Numbered from the stretch's first letter, positions 9,501 to 19,096 are shown. The stretch: 64,000 nucleotides of DNA from Pseudomonadota bacterium (GCA_018261895.1 JAGTRT010000009.1:39509-103508); one strand, 5' to 3'. A program made the numbers and translations. The notes: generated by a model from the sequence alone, not told the origin.

Positions 9501-11881
9501 TGTTGAAAATCGATATTTACAGCTCACGCTTGGTCGCACATCGTTGTCGTCGCTTTATTTGTAAGCTTTCAGCAATGTTCCTTTTGGGGCTAGGCCTCCT
9601 GGGAGGTGCTAGTGCAAACGTTATTCAGGGAATTGATATTTCCCGGGTGGATGACAACGCTCAGATCGTGATTCGGTTCGAAACTGAAATTCAGTATTTA
9701 AGGCATGCACCCGAGCGAGAGGCTAAAGACCTTCGCGTTTTCTTCAAGGTTACGCAGCCGGGTTTTTCCGAGGGAGCGTTGATGCAGGAGGTGTTGCGGT
9801 CGCCGGCCAGCGACCTTGTTCCGCGCTTCAAGGTAATTTACCCGGAACTGGTTAATGGCATGCTGATTGCGTTTGAAAAATCAATTCGCTTTACCCTTAA
9901 GGCAGGTGGCGACGCGCAAAGTATTGTGCTTTTGATTCCCTTGCCCGCAGACAAGAAAAGGGCTGCTCCTGCAGAGAAAAAGACCTTGGGTGCGCCAGAA
10001 AAGGCTACGGCGCCGGTGCCGGTTGTTGTCCCAGAAGATCAAGTTCCGAAACAAACCCCAGATGCTGAAAAGCCATCTGATACACCGGCGCCGTTTAGTC
10101 ACGAGCAGATTGAAAGTCTGGCGACCGGCTTCATTGGCGAAGCTAGGGATGCGCTTATTCTAGGCGATGCCCCGAAGGCCGTGAATCGGCTGAATCGCCT
10201 GCTTGGCTTGCCAAACAATAGCCAGACGGAAAATGCTCAGGCACTGATCGGCGAGGCACGCGAGAAAAATGGCGAGATAGCAAAAGCTCGAGCTGAATAT
10301 GAACTTTATTTAAAGCTATTCCCGAATGGCGCTGCTGCTCCCAAGGTCAAGGAACGCCTTGCCGGGTTACCCAAGACAGATCCTGTACGTCGTACTGAGA
10401 GTCGTGTCAGACGTGATGACCGTCCTGCAGAATGGACAACTTTTGCAAGCCTCTCGACATACTGGTTCAATGGACAATCCAAGCAGGATTCAGGACCGAT
10501 GACACGGGATCAGAATACCCTGATTTCTTCATTGAGCGTAAATGCGCGTCTGCGTGATTCGGTAACCGATACGAGATTCGTGTTCAGGGATACGGATAGC
10601 CGTAACTTCCTCCGTCAAGATCGTGACTACAACCGGATTTATTCGGCTTACGTCGAAAGGACTGATCGCGAGGTCGGCTACTTTGTTCGGGCAGGGCGTC
10701 AAAATCCAAATGGTGCCGGGGTGCTCGAACGCTTTGATGGGGTCACTGGAAATTATAACCTTGCCACTGACTGGAAGATTGGTGCCGTTGCCGGTTCCGT
10801 GGTGAGCTTCCCGACAAAAGGCTTTGGCGGATTCGATCTGACGGTTAATAAGAGGTTTTACGGTGCCAACTTTGAATACCTTCCACAGCTTGGTCGACCT
10901 GGTGCCAGCCTTTATGCCATCGAGCAGACGCTCGAAGGCTATGTCGACCGGCGCGCACTAGGTACTGAGATTCGCTATTTCGATGGGCACTTCAGCGCGT
11001 TCGGTACTCTCGATTACGACATCCTTTACAAGGGGGTCAATATCGGTATGGCTCAGGCCAACTATACCGATCCGTGGGGTAACAGCTATTTTGTCAATTA
11101 CGACTATCGTAAAAGTCCTACGTACAGCCTGAATAACGCTTTGCAAAGTACCAGTCTTTTGGGTATCACTCAGGTTGGTGCTCTGGTTGATACTTATGGC
11201 ATCGGTCAGGCCCGCAAGATTGTTGTCGATTCAACGCCGACCATGAGCATGTTCGGGACGGGCGTGACGGTTCCGGTTGGTGAAAAATGGCAGTTCGGTT
11301 TTGATTTTCGAGGCTCCAAGGTATCAGGTCAAAACGTTGTCCTTGCCCTGAGGCAGATTTGTAAAGGCGGACTTGATTCTTCAGCGATTGGCGCCAGTGC
11401 TACAGATCCGATGTGTATTGGCGGCCCCTTGGGCGATGTTCTTGTTTCCCAAATGTGTAGCGGGTCTTACGATCCGTTTACCGAAACATGTAATGCGGGA
11501 CAAAATATTCAGGGCACGACAAATACCTATACGATGCAAGCAATTGGTACAAACTTGTTCGTGCCTGGTGGTGTCGGCGTTGCAATGGCCAGTTTCAACA
11601 AGGGCGATACTTCTTCAGGGCGGAATTACGGGCTAACCTATGTTTTCCCGTTTGCTGAGGCTTGGCGTCTGGAAGGCAGCATGCGCTATTTCTCATCAAA
11701 GAGCGATGCTGGCTCGGGACAGACCAATTTTTCTCCCAGCCTGAAATTGGGTTATCAGTGGCGTAGCGCAGTATTTCTTGAGACCGAAATTGGTACTTCG
11801 GATCAGAGGACAACCGGCACCAATCCTGGGACCAACAAGCGCGAATACCTTTATCTTGGTATGCGCTGGGACTATCGATAA
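9491..11881 (+). CDS. Outer-membrane beta-barrel protein with N-terminal secretion/AMIN-like and TPR regions; probable partner of the multiheme cytochromes
   Basis: Overlaps the cytochrome stop (ATGGGATTGATG); signal-like N-terminus, TPR-like helices around aa 210-290, alternating barrel strands and C-terminal ...YLYLGMRWDYR. Confidence 0.7.
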   Translation: MGLMLKIDIYSSRLVAHRCRRFICKLSAMFLLGLGLLGGASANVIQGIDISRVDDNAQIVIRFETEIQYLRHAPEREAKDLRVFFKVTQPGFSEGALMQEVLRSPASDLVPRFKVIYPELVNGMLIAFEKSIRFTLKAGGDAQSIVLLIPLPADKKRAAPAEKKTLGAPEKATAPVPVVVPEDQVPKQTPDAEKPSDTPAPFSHEQIESLATGFIGEARDALILGDAPKAVNRLNRLLGLPNNSQTENAQALIGEAREKNGEIAKARAEYELYLKLFPNGAAAPKVKERLAGLPKTDPVRRTESRVRRDDRPAEWTTFASLSTYWFNGQSKQDSGPMTRDQNTLISSLSVNARLRDSVTDTRFVFRDTDSRNFLRQDRDYNRIYSAYVERTDREVGYFVRAGRQNPNGAGVLERFDGVTGNYNLATDWKIGAVAGSVVSFPTKGFGGFDLTVNKRFYGANFEYLPQLGRPGASLYAIEQTLEGYVDRRALGTEIRYFDGHFSAFGTLDYDILYKGVNIGMAQANYTDPWGNSYFVNYDYRKSPTYSLNNALQSTSLLGITQVGALVDTYGIGQARKIVVDSTPTMSMFGTGVTVPVGEKWQFGFDFRGSKVSGQNVVLALRQICKGGLDSSAIGASATDPMCIGGPLGDVLVSQMCSGSYDPFTETCNAGQNIQGTTNTYTMQAIGTNLFVPGGVGVAMASFNKGDTSSGRNYGLTYVFPFAEAWRLEGSMRYFSSKSDAGSGQTNFSPSLKLGYQWRSAVFLETEIGTSDQRTTGTNPGTNKREYLYLGMRWDYR

Positions 11882-11983
11882 TAGTCGTTTGATAGCTTAT
11901 AAATTGTTTTCGATTTCTTGCAACCCTGAGGTTGTAGTAGCTTTGTTGCGCTTCAATTTACAGAATGATTTGGTGAGCCCTTT

Positions 11984-13198
11984 ATGACTTTTGTTTATAT
12001 CGTTTTGGCCAGTATTTCTCTATCTCTCCTCGTGTTGTGGGGCTTGGGGAAGTATGCCGCCAAAAAATCGAATGCAGGCGAAAAGGTTGATATCGCCACG
12101 GCACTGCGTGATCTGCTGATTGCCAAGGCTGAGGGGCGTATTGATCAAGCGGAGTTCGAGCGCCAGCAGGCGATGTTGCACGCAACGGTTCTGCAGTCCG
12201 ATTCAGGATCGTCGACGCGTGACTGGACTGTCATCTTGCGTTGGGCTGCTCCCGCGATTTTGATTGTGCTGGTTGCCGGCGGGCTGTATTGGGGGGCGCC
12301 ATCGCCGAGTGGCGTGCCGGCCAGCGGCAACGAGGAAATTGCCAAGCTGCCTGAAGCAAAACAGAACGCGCAGGCGGGTAGCGGTGGCGATCTGAATACC
12401 GTTGCAAAGAAGCTCGCCGACAAGATGGCCAAGGACCCGAATAATGGTGAGGGATGGTTGCTGCTGGCCAAGACCTATATCGAACTGCGGCGCCATGCGG
12501 AAGCGGATGCAGCTTATGAGAAGGCGTCGGCGCTCGTTACCCTTGATGCGTCGGCATTGGCGGACTGGGCTGACGCTCGCGTCATGACCAAGGATCGGAA
12601 ATGGGATGACGAGTCACGGAAAATCGTCAAGCGGGCTGTGGCTGCCGATCCCAAGCACGTCAAGGCGTTGGCGCTGGCTGGCAGCGAAGCTTTTGATCGG
12701 GCTGACTACAAGGCAGCTATCGATTTCTGGAAGCGCATGAAGGCGGCAGCCGCGCCCGATTCGATGGATGCCAAGTTGGCGGATGCCAATATTGCTGAGG
12801 CCAATGCCATGATGTCGGGCAAGAAGCCTGTTGCCGGCGCCGCGCCGGCTGCCGCGATTGACGCTGTAGCCGGTACGGTGACGCTGAGTTCGAAGCTGAA
12901 GGGCAAGGTTGGCGCCGAGGATACGGTTTTCGTCACGGCGAAAGCGCCGGACGGCAGTGGCGCACCGCTGGCCGTGGGGCGTTTCAAGGGCAAGGATTTT
13001 CCGATCGAGTTTCGTCTCGATGACAGCGCTGCCATCATGCCGGGGCGGACCATTTCGCAGTTTTCTGAAGTGCTCGTGACCGCTAAGGTCTCCAAGAGCG
13101 GTACTGCCGACGCGAGCAAGGGCGACATCCTGGCTGCACCAGTCAAGGCCAAGCTGGGTACGACGAATCTGGTTGTGGAATTGAACGCCGAGCGCTGA
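11984..13198 (+). CDS. CcmI/CycH-like cytochrome c biogenesis TPR protein
   Basis: N-terminal TM plus TPR region and C-terminal CcmI-type domain (GTVTLSSKLKGKVGAEDTVFVTAKAPDGSGAPLAVGRF...DDSAAIMPGRTISQFSEVLVTAKVSKSG). Confidence 0.8.
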   Translation: MTFVYIVLASISLSLLVLWGLGKYAAKKSNAGEKVDIATALRDLLIAKAEGRIDQAEFERQQAMLHATVLQSDSGSSTRDWTVILRWAAPAILIVLVAGGLYWGAPSPSGVPASGNEEIAKLPEAKQNAQAGSGGDLNTVAKKLADKMAKDPNNGEGWLLLAKTYIELRRHAEADAAYEKASALVTLDASALADWADARVMTKDRKWDDESRKIVKRAVAADPKHVKALALAGSEAFDRADYKAAIDFWKRMKAAAAPDSMDAKLADANIAEANAMMSGKKPVAGAAPAAAIDAVAGTVTLSSKLKGKVGAEDTVFVTAKAPDGSGAPLAVGRFKGKDFPIEFRLDDSAAIMPGRTISQFSEVLVTAKVSKSGTADASKGDILAAPVKAKLGTTNLVVELNAER

Positions 13199-13212
13199 GC
13201 CCGGCGTAACGC

Positions 13213-14190
13213 CTATGCCGGCAAGTGTGCCGGGAACAAGGGGGCGCGGCCCGTGGCAAGATAGTTCTTGCAGCGCTCAATATATTCCTTCGTGCTTTTT
13301 GGCATTGCCGTTCTGGCGCGGGAAATATAGAAAATCAGGTCGCGGCCCTGGCGGATGAGCTGTTGCCCATCTGACAGGTTGTAGGTGAACGGGGCGCTGT
13401 AGACGCTTTGGTCATTCCTGACGGTCAGATCGGCGAGGCGCTCTCCTGCCGTGACCATGCGGGCCCAGACGTCGAAGATGTCGCTGTCAGTACGCAGGGT
13501 TTCGGTCTTGATCTTGGCGGCAATCGCGAGATCGCGCACCGGACCCTCGATGTCGGAAAATGCCGGAATGCCGCTGAAATTATCGATCATCGCGTTGGAG
13601 ATCAGGTCAATGTCGCGCAGCACCTGGCCAATCTTGATGTAGCGGCTCTCGTAGAAGTCCTCGAGGGGAATCGAAAAGGCGCGGAAAGGTTCGCCCCACA
13701 GTTCGTCGATGCCTTCTTCGCCGCTGCGGTGCATGACGCAACGACCCAGTTCCATGGCGTCGAGCAGGCATTTGCCGCACTCGCGCATGAGCGGGTTGTC
13801 ACTCAGGATTTCGATGCCGCAAGCCTGCAGTTCGACGAGTTTGCGGAAAATGTCGGCGGCGCGGTTGAACAGCGCACCAGCCAGCATGGCCCCCTTGACG
13901 CGTTTGCGGGCAGGGTCGGTTTCTGCTTCGTAAGTCGTACGTGCCTCATGGAGGCGGGTGCCGGGGATGTTCAGGCCGTGTTCGGTGTGGTTGAACAGGC
14001 GTCGGGTCAGGGCGTCGATGAGCCGTTTCTTGGCTTCCAGCGTGTCGGCAGGAACGGGATAGGTCTTGATCCAGTATCCGTCGTAGAAGACGCGCTCCAG
14101 CCCGTCGATGACACGGCGGGTGCCTTCCGGTGGATTGTCAGCGTGGCTCGGTACGTGAGCCAGTTGGTGCGCATTGGTCATGGTCGTCAA
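13213..14190 (-). CDS. Conserved hypothetical protein (325 aa)
   Basis: Long ORF on minus strand, no recognised domain. Confidence 0.6.
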   Translation of the reverse strand: MTTMTNAHQLAHVPSHADNPPEGTRRVIDGLERVFYDGYWIKTYPVPADTLEAKKRLIDALTRRLFNHTEHGLNIPGTRLHEARTTYEAETDPARKRVKGAMLAGALFNRAADIFRKLVELQACGIEILSDNPLMRECGKCLLDAMELGRCVMHRSGEEGIDELWGEPFRAFSIPLEDFYESRYIKIGQVLRDIDLISNAMIDNFSGIPAFSDIEGPVRDLAIAAKIKTETLRTDSDIFDVWARMVTAGERLADLTVRNDQSVYSAPFTYNLSDGQQLIRQGRDLIFYISRARTAMPKSTKEYIERCKNYLATGRAPLFPAHLPA

Positions 14191-14246
14191 CAGGAATGCT
14201 TCGGCATGGATTGGTTTCGGGCCAATTAAACATCATATGCCGTGAA

Positions 14247-15587
14247 TCAGCGAGCCGGGAATTGTACCTTGACCGCTAAGCCTTTTGGCGTATTCGTTGC
14301 GCCGAGTTTCAGTGTCGCGGAATGCAGTTCGGCGATGCGGGCGACGATGGCCAACCCGAGGCCGCTGCCCGGTTGGCTGCCCTGATTGAGGCGGTGAAAG
14401 CGACGGAGCACCGATTCCCTTTCCTCGGCAGGAATTCCCGGGCCGTTATCGGAAACGGTCAGCGTGACAGACGACGCGTCACGTTCGGCCTCGACGCGAA
14501 CCTGACCCCCTTCCGGCGTATAGCGTACGGCGTTGTCGACCAGGTTGCGGATGAGTACGCGCAGCCATTCAGCCTGTCCGGTGACCATGGCGTTGCCGGT
14601 GGCGGTGAGGTCGAAATCGATGTTTTTCGCGAGAATTTGCGGACCGAGGTCGGCGCAGACCTCTTCGGCCAGCTTTGCCAGATCGACTGCCTGGGGATCG
14701 GGCAGACCGGATTCCGGGTCAAGGCGGGCGAGGTGCAGCATCTGATCGACCAGGTGGGCGGCGCGGGTCAGGCCGCTTTGCAACTGGTTAAGCGAACGAT
14801 CGCGTTCTTCGTTGTCGCGCGCACGCTGGGCAACCTGAAGCTGGGCCTGAAGCGCTGCCAGCGGGGTGCGCAGTTCGTGGGCGGCGTCGGCCGTGAAGCG
14901 GCGTTCGGCCTCCAGCGTGTGTTCGACGCGCTGAAAGAGGCCATTGAGGGCTTCAAGCAGGGTGCGGATTTCTTCCGGGGCGGTGGCCGGCTGGACCGGC
15001 TGTAATTGCTGCGGGTCGCGGCTGGCGATCTGGCGGGCGATACCGTCCAGCGGGGCGAAGCCGCGCCGGGTGGCAAGCCAGACCCAGAGTCCGATCAAGG
15101 GCAGGCCAAAAAGGGCGGGAAAGAGCAGGCGCCAGGCGATGTGGCCGATCAGTTCGTCTCGGATGTGATGGTTTTCGCTGACCTGGACCTGCAGGGTATG
15201 GTCTTCGTTCCACTGGCTGAAATGGCGCCAGTGGCCGTCCTGGTTGGTCTGCGTTTCGGAAAAGCCGGTTTCCACGGTCAACGGGAAATTTGGCGCATTT
15301 TTGGAACGCATGAGCAGCGTGCCGTCGGTGCGCCAGATCTGGAAGCGCAGTCGGCGCTGGTATTTATGTGTGGCGTCGCCGAGATCCTCGATGTCCTCGC
15401 CTTCGTCGTGGCTGGCCAGGGCGAGCAGGGTCTGGGCGGCCTGGGCGAGCTGGGCGTCGAACAGTTCGTCCACTTCGTGGTGGGCGTCGATGTAGCTGAA
15501 GGCCATGGTGACCAGCCAGGCGGCGGATACGCCGCCAAGCAGCAGGCCGAGCAGGCGGCGGCGCAGCGAGAACCAGACGGTGGTCAT
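14247..15587 (-). CDS. qseC: Sensor histidine kinase, QseC-like
   Basis: Two TM segments, HAMP-like region, H-box AAHELRTPLAALQAQLQ, N-box LIRNLVDNAVRYTPEGG, G-box DNGPGIP; next to OmpR-family regulator. Confidence 0.8.
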   Translation of the reverse strand: MTTVWFSLRRRLLGLLLGGVSAAWLVTMAFSYIDAHHEVDELFDAQLAQAAQTLLALASHDEGEDIEDLGDATHKYQRRLRFQIWRTDGTLLMRSKNAPNFPLTVETGFSETQTNQDGHWRHFSQWNEDHTLQVQVSENHHIRDELIGHIAWRLLFPALFGLPLIGLWVWLATRRGFAPLDGIARQIASRDPQQLQPVQPATAPEEIRTLLEALNGLFQRVEHTLEAERRFTADAAHELRTPLAALQAQLQVAQRARDNEERDRSLNQLQSGLTRAAHLVDQMLHLARLDPESGLPDPQAVDLAKLAEEVCADLGPQILAKNIDFDLTATGNAMVTGQAEWLRVLIRNLVDNAVRYTPEGGQVRVEAERDASSVTLTVSDNGPGIPAEERESVLRRFHRLNQGSQPGSGLGLAIVARIAELHSATLKLGATNTPKGLAVKVQFPAR

Positions 15588-16240
15588 TTGGGAATGGTGT
15601 AGCCGACCCCGCGCAGGGTGCGGATGAGGTCGCTGCCCAGTTTCTTGCGCAGATGATGGATATGCACTTCCAGGGCGTTGCTGTCCGGTTCGTCGCGCCA
15701 GCCGTAAACCGACTGTTCGAGCTGGGTGCGGGTCAGCACGCGGCCGGCATTTTCGAGCAGCATCTGGAGCAGGGAATATTCCCTGCTGGAGAGTTCGACC
15801 TCCTGGCCGGCCAGCGTGACGCGGTGGGCGGCGAGATCGACAGCCAGGTCCCCGTGCGTGAGCATCGGCGCGGCACGACCGGCGCTGCGCCGGGTCAGGG
15901 CGCGGATCCGGGCGCTCAGCTCGTCGAGATCGATCGGTTTGACGAGGTAGTCGTCGGCGCCGGCATCGAGCCCGGATACCTTGTCGCCGGTCGCATCGCG
16001 GGCGGTGAGGATGAGGATGGGAACGGTCACCCCCCGACTGCGCGCGCGATTCAGGACATCCATGCCGGAAAGCCTGGGCAGGCCGAGGTCGAGGACGACC
16101 AGATCGAAGCTTTCGCTTTGCAGCGCCTGATCGGCGGAATGGCCGTCGCGCAGCCAGTCGACCGCGAAGCCGGACTGGCGCAGACCGATGGTCAGGCCGT
16201 CGCCGAGTTCCGGATCGTCTTCAACAAGGAGGATACGCAT
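15584..16240 (-). CDS. qseB: OmpR-family response regulator, QseB-like
   Basis: MRILLVEDDPELGDGLTIGLRQSGFAVDWLRDG..., LVVLDLGLPRLSG, winged-helix C-terminus ALEVHIHHLRKKLGSDLIRTLRGVGYTI. Confidence 0.85.
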   Translation of the reverse strand: MRILLVEDDPELGDGLTIGLRQSGFAVDWLRDGHSADQALQSESFDLVVLDLGLPRLSGMDVLNRARSRGVTVPILILTARDATGDKVSGLDAGADDYLVKPIDLDELSARIRALTRRSAGRAAPMLTHGDLAVDLAAHRVTLAGQEVELSSREYSLLQMLLENAGRVLTRTQLEQSVYGWRDEPDSNALEVHIHHLRKKLGSDLIRTLRGVGYTIPK

Positions 16241-16281
16241 GGGCGGATTTTAGTGGTCTGCTTCGTGAATGGCGAGCCAAG

Positions 16282-16387
16282 ATGAAAGCACTGGATTTGT
16301 GTTCCTGGCTAGGCGCGAACCGCAGCAATAGCCGAAGCTATTGCGAGGATGAGCAACAACGCCAGGGGCGCAAAGACTAGCTTTCAT
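16282..16387. repeat. ~106-bp concentric imperfect inverted repeat (structured intergenic element)
   Basis: Nested arms share one centre: ATGAAAGC/GCTTTCAT, TTTGTG/CGCAAA, CCTGGC/GCCAGG, GCAATAG/CTATTGC. Confidence 0.75.
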
Positions 16388-16414
16388 GGATCGAGCAATT
16401 GCGAAGTAGATCAC

Positions 16415-17020
16415 TTAGCTTGCCAGCCACCAGCTGGCAGCAGCGATCCAGACCAGCAGGAAGATGGCAGCCAGCGGTCGTGCGGAGGGAATGGCTTGTT
16501 CCGGCGAACCTTGCTTGTGGCCGGTCACCATGGCGCGAACCAGGTTTTCACCGTGCAAGAGGCTTCCGGAAATGACGCCGGCAACGTGTACGAAGACGAC
16601 GGTGAGCATCGTCGCGGCCAGACCTTCGTGCAGTTCTTCCAGCCATTCGCCGCCCAGCTCGTTGTACATCGCCCAGCCAACGAGACCGGTGGCGATGCCC
16701 AAGGCGAGCAGCAGGACGATGGCCCAGCCGCCGGCCGGGTTATGGCCGGTGTGATGGTCCGGTTCTAGGCGCAGCAGACTGCGCAGGTAGTCGACTACCG
16801 AAGTCGGGCCGCGGACGAAATCGACGAAACGCGCGTAACGCGAACCGATGAAGCCCCAGGGCAGACGGAACAGCGCCACGGCGACAACAACGCCGCCGGC
16901 AAAGGCGTGGACGAGGCGGAAGGTTTCACTTTCCGAGGTCAGCCAGGCGAGGATGAAACCACCGACCATGAGCCAGTGGCCAAGCCGTACCGGCCAGTCC
17001 CAGACGAGGATTTTTTGCAT
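16415..17020 (-). CDS. Cytochrome b561-family membrane protein
   Basis: MQKILVWDWPVRLGHWLMVGGF...; four TM segments with His residues; adjacent to diheme c. Confidence 0.85.
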   Translation of the reverse strand: MQKILVWDWPVRLGHWLMVGGFILAWLTSESETFRLVHAFAGGVVVAVALFRLPWGFIGSRYARFVDFVRGPTSVVDYLRSLLRLEPDHHTGHNPAGGWAIVLLLALGIATGLVGWAMYNELGGEWLEELHEGLAATMLTVVFVHVAGVISGSLLHGENLVRAMVTGHKQGSPEQAIPSARPLAAIFLLVWIAAASWWLAS

Positions 17021-17023
17021 GAT

Positions 17024-17485
17024 CTACTCCCGAAGTTCGCGAATGCTGATGTCGTGTTCGCTGTAACTGCCCTTGGCGGCGCCGGGGTGGCAGCCTTCGC
17101 AATTGGCTGCCGATTTGACGCGCGGGTCGCGCCAGAAACGGGCCGGAATTTCGCGATGCTTGCGCACGAAGCGCTGGGTTTGCGTGATGCGCGGCGGATT
17201 GCCGGCGTCGCCCAAGCGGCTCGCGCTGCCGGCATTGCGCTCGAAGAAGGATTTCAATTTTGCGGCATTTTCCCGGTCGACCGTGGCATCGGTCCCGAAG
17301 TGGTCGTTCAGCCCGGCCATCAGTTTGCGCCAGTCGTCAGCGGCGAGCAGCGCCGGTTGGTAGGCGATGTGGCAGCTGCTGCATTCGCTGATGAAAGCGG
17401 CTGGCGCATCGGCCGGCATGGGCAGGCGGTCGGCATGGGCGTGAAAGGCCACGCCGAAGAGGGTCATCAGAAGTATCTTTTTCAT
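17024..17485 (-). CDS. Diheme cytochrome c (DHC-like)
   Basis: Signal peptide, CSSCH and CEGCH, ARFWRDPRVKSAANCEGCHPGA. Confidence 0.85.
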   Translation of the reverse strand: MKKILLMTLFGVAFHAHADRLPMPADAPAAFISECSSCHIAYQPALLAADDWRKLMAGLNDHFGTDATVDRENAAKLKSFFERNAGSASRLGDAGNPPRITQTQRFVRKHREIPARFWRDPRVKSAANCEGCHPGAAKGSYSEHDISIRELRE

Positions 17486-17486
17486 G

Positions 17487-17912
17487 TCAGCGCACCTCGC
17501 TCAGGTAGCTCAGGAAATCCGCCTTCTCGGCTGGCGAGCAGGCGCGGCCGACGACTTCCTTGCAGTTGCGGCCGAACCATTTTTCGACCTTGGCCGGGTC
17601 GCTCAGGCGTTCCGGATTGGCGGCAACGGCCAGTGGTTTGATCGCCTTGCCGGTGACGGCGTGCTGGCCTGCATGCATCGGGTTGTCGGTGTGGCAGCTG
17701 GTGCAGGCCGGCATTTTGTCGTTATTGGTGAAGCGCTGGCGGAACAAGGTTTCGCCGCGTTTGGCCGAGGGCGCGAAGCCGGGTTGTTGGGCGGCGGCTT
17801 CGGCGACGTAGGTCTGGCGAATCTGTTGCGGGGTTTCGGCGTGGCAGGCCAGGCTGGCCAGCAGCATGACGAGGGGAATGGCTCGCATCGTTGTTCTCCT
17901 TGAGGTGTTCAT
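17487..17912 (-). CDS. DUF1924 / SHP-type monoheme cytochrome c (start may be 17888)
   Basis: CTSCHTDNPMHAGQHAVTGKAIKPLAVAANPERLSDPAKVEKWFGRNCKEVVGRACSPAEKADFLSYL. Confidence 0.85.
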   Translation of the reverse strand: MNTSRRTTMRAIPLVMLLASLACHAETPQQIRQTYVAEAAAQQPGFAPSAKRGETLFRQRFTNNDKMPACTSCHTDNPMHAGQHAVTGKAIKPLAVAANPERLSDPAKVEKWFGRNCKEVVGRACSPAEKADFLSYLSEVR

Positions 17913-17936
17913 GGGAAAGGAGTGTAGAAATCGAGC

Positions 17937-17993
17937 CTTAATGGCGTCTTAGCTGAAACTTAAGGGAGGATTAAAGCTAAGATTCCCGCTTAA
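17937..17993. promoter_or_regulatory. Phased CTTAA-type repeat array, candidate QseB/PmrA-family operator
   Basis: CTTAA at 17937, CTTAG at 17948, CTTAA at 17959, ATTAA at 17970 (11-bp period), further CTTAA at 17989. Confidence 0.45.
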
Positions 17994-18045
17994 GGGGGCA
18001 TTGCACCCCGGTCATCCACCAGGAAAGCCTTAGCGGAAAGCATTC

Positions 18046-18339
18046 ATGAAACTTCAGCATCTGCCCATTGGCGCCCGTTTCGAATATGAGGGCATGGTTC
18101 ATGTGAAGACCGGGCCACTGACCGCTGCGGCGGAAAACGGTGGGCAGCGCATCATTCCCCGCCATGCCGTGCTGCGGCCGCTCGATTTGCCCGCCACGGA
18201 GGGCAAGGGCAAGCTGGAGGCACCGGTGGTGCGCAAGGCGTTCAATACCTTTTTCGAGACTTGCGAGCGACTGGTGGGAGAGGGCGGGCGCGCCGAACTG
18301 GCACAGGCGCGCCAGCGTTTCCTAAAGGCGATCGACTAA
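18046..18339 (+). CDS. Conserved hypothetical small protein
   Basis: 97-aa ORF divergent from the cytochrome operon, followed by a terminator. Confidence 0.6.
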   Translation: MKLQHLPIGARFEYEGMVHVKTGPLTAAAENGGQRIIPRHAVLRPLDLPATEGKGKLEAPVVRKAFNTFFETCERLVGEGGRAELAQARQRFLKAID

Positions 18340-18374
18340 GGCGTTCTGCCTGACCAGAAACGCGTTTATTGGGG

Positions 18375-18412
18375 CAAAAAAATGGAAGGCGTCTGCCTTC
18401 CATTTTTGTTGC
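18375..18412. terminator. Rho-independent, likely bidirectional terminator
   Basis: aaaaaaATGGAAGGCGTCTGCCTTCCATttttg. Confidence 0.8.
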
Positions 18413-18427
18413 GGGCGATTCGGACGA

Positions 18428-18982
18428 TCAGAAGTTGATGCCGACCTTGGCCAGAATGGCCCAGTTTTCGAAGCTGACGCCGCTTGTTTCACCGGTGTTC
18501 AGGTAACGGACATCGATGCCGGAGTAATACATGCCCTTGCGGTAGTTGGCACCGGCGACAGCGCCATAGCCGAACAGGGTTTCGTTGTTGCGGCCGTTGT
18601 CGGCCATGACGGCGGCCAGGACGGGGCCGGCGCCGACCGAGAAACCACCGCCCAGCGGCAGCGTGTAACGCGGCGACAGCTCGAAGGACGTCGCCTTGAT
18701 GCCGGATTCGTCGGTATGGTTGATCTGGACGTGGGTGCGGATACGGTTGTCCGGGGTCTGGATCAGGCCGCAGTTCATGTTGAAATCGAGTCCATAGACG
18801 AACAGGGTGTCATCGTTGCTGGACGGTGCGCCCATGACGCCGGCGCTGATTGCCAGGGTCGGTTCGAACTTGAAGCCGGATTGCAGGCCAGGGAAGAATT
18901 TCAGGCCATCGGCGTGGCTCGCCGTGGCGCCCAGGGCGAGGCCGGCGACGAGGAGGGTGGAAGCGATGCGATTGAGTTTCAT
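18428..18982 (-). CDS. Small outer-membrane beta-barrel protein (YfaZ-like)
   Basis: MKLNRIASTLLVAGLALGATASHA signal peptide, barrel-like strands, C-terminal ...WAILAKVGINF. Confidence 0.6.
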   Translation of the reverse strand: MKLNRIASTLLVAGLALGATASHADGLKFFPGLQSGFKFEPTLAISAGVMGAPSSNDDTLFVYGLDFNMNCGLIQTPDNRIRTHVQINHTDESGIKATSFELSPRYTLPLGGGFSVGAGPVLAAVMADNGRNNETLFGYGAVAGANYRKGMYYSGIDVRYLNTGETSGVSFENWAILAKVGINF

Positions 18983-19096
18983 GGTCTCTCCGGTGGTAAG
19001 TTGTTCTCGACTGCATCGGCGCGACGGCCGAGCGTCAAGTCCCGCCACTCTATCCGGACGCACGCCCCCGGTATGTGACCCAGGTCGCATAGCCGC

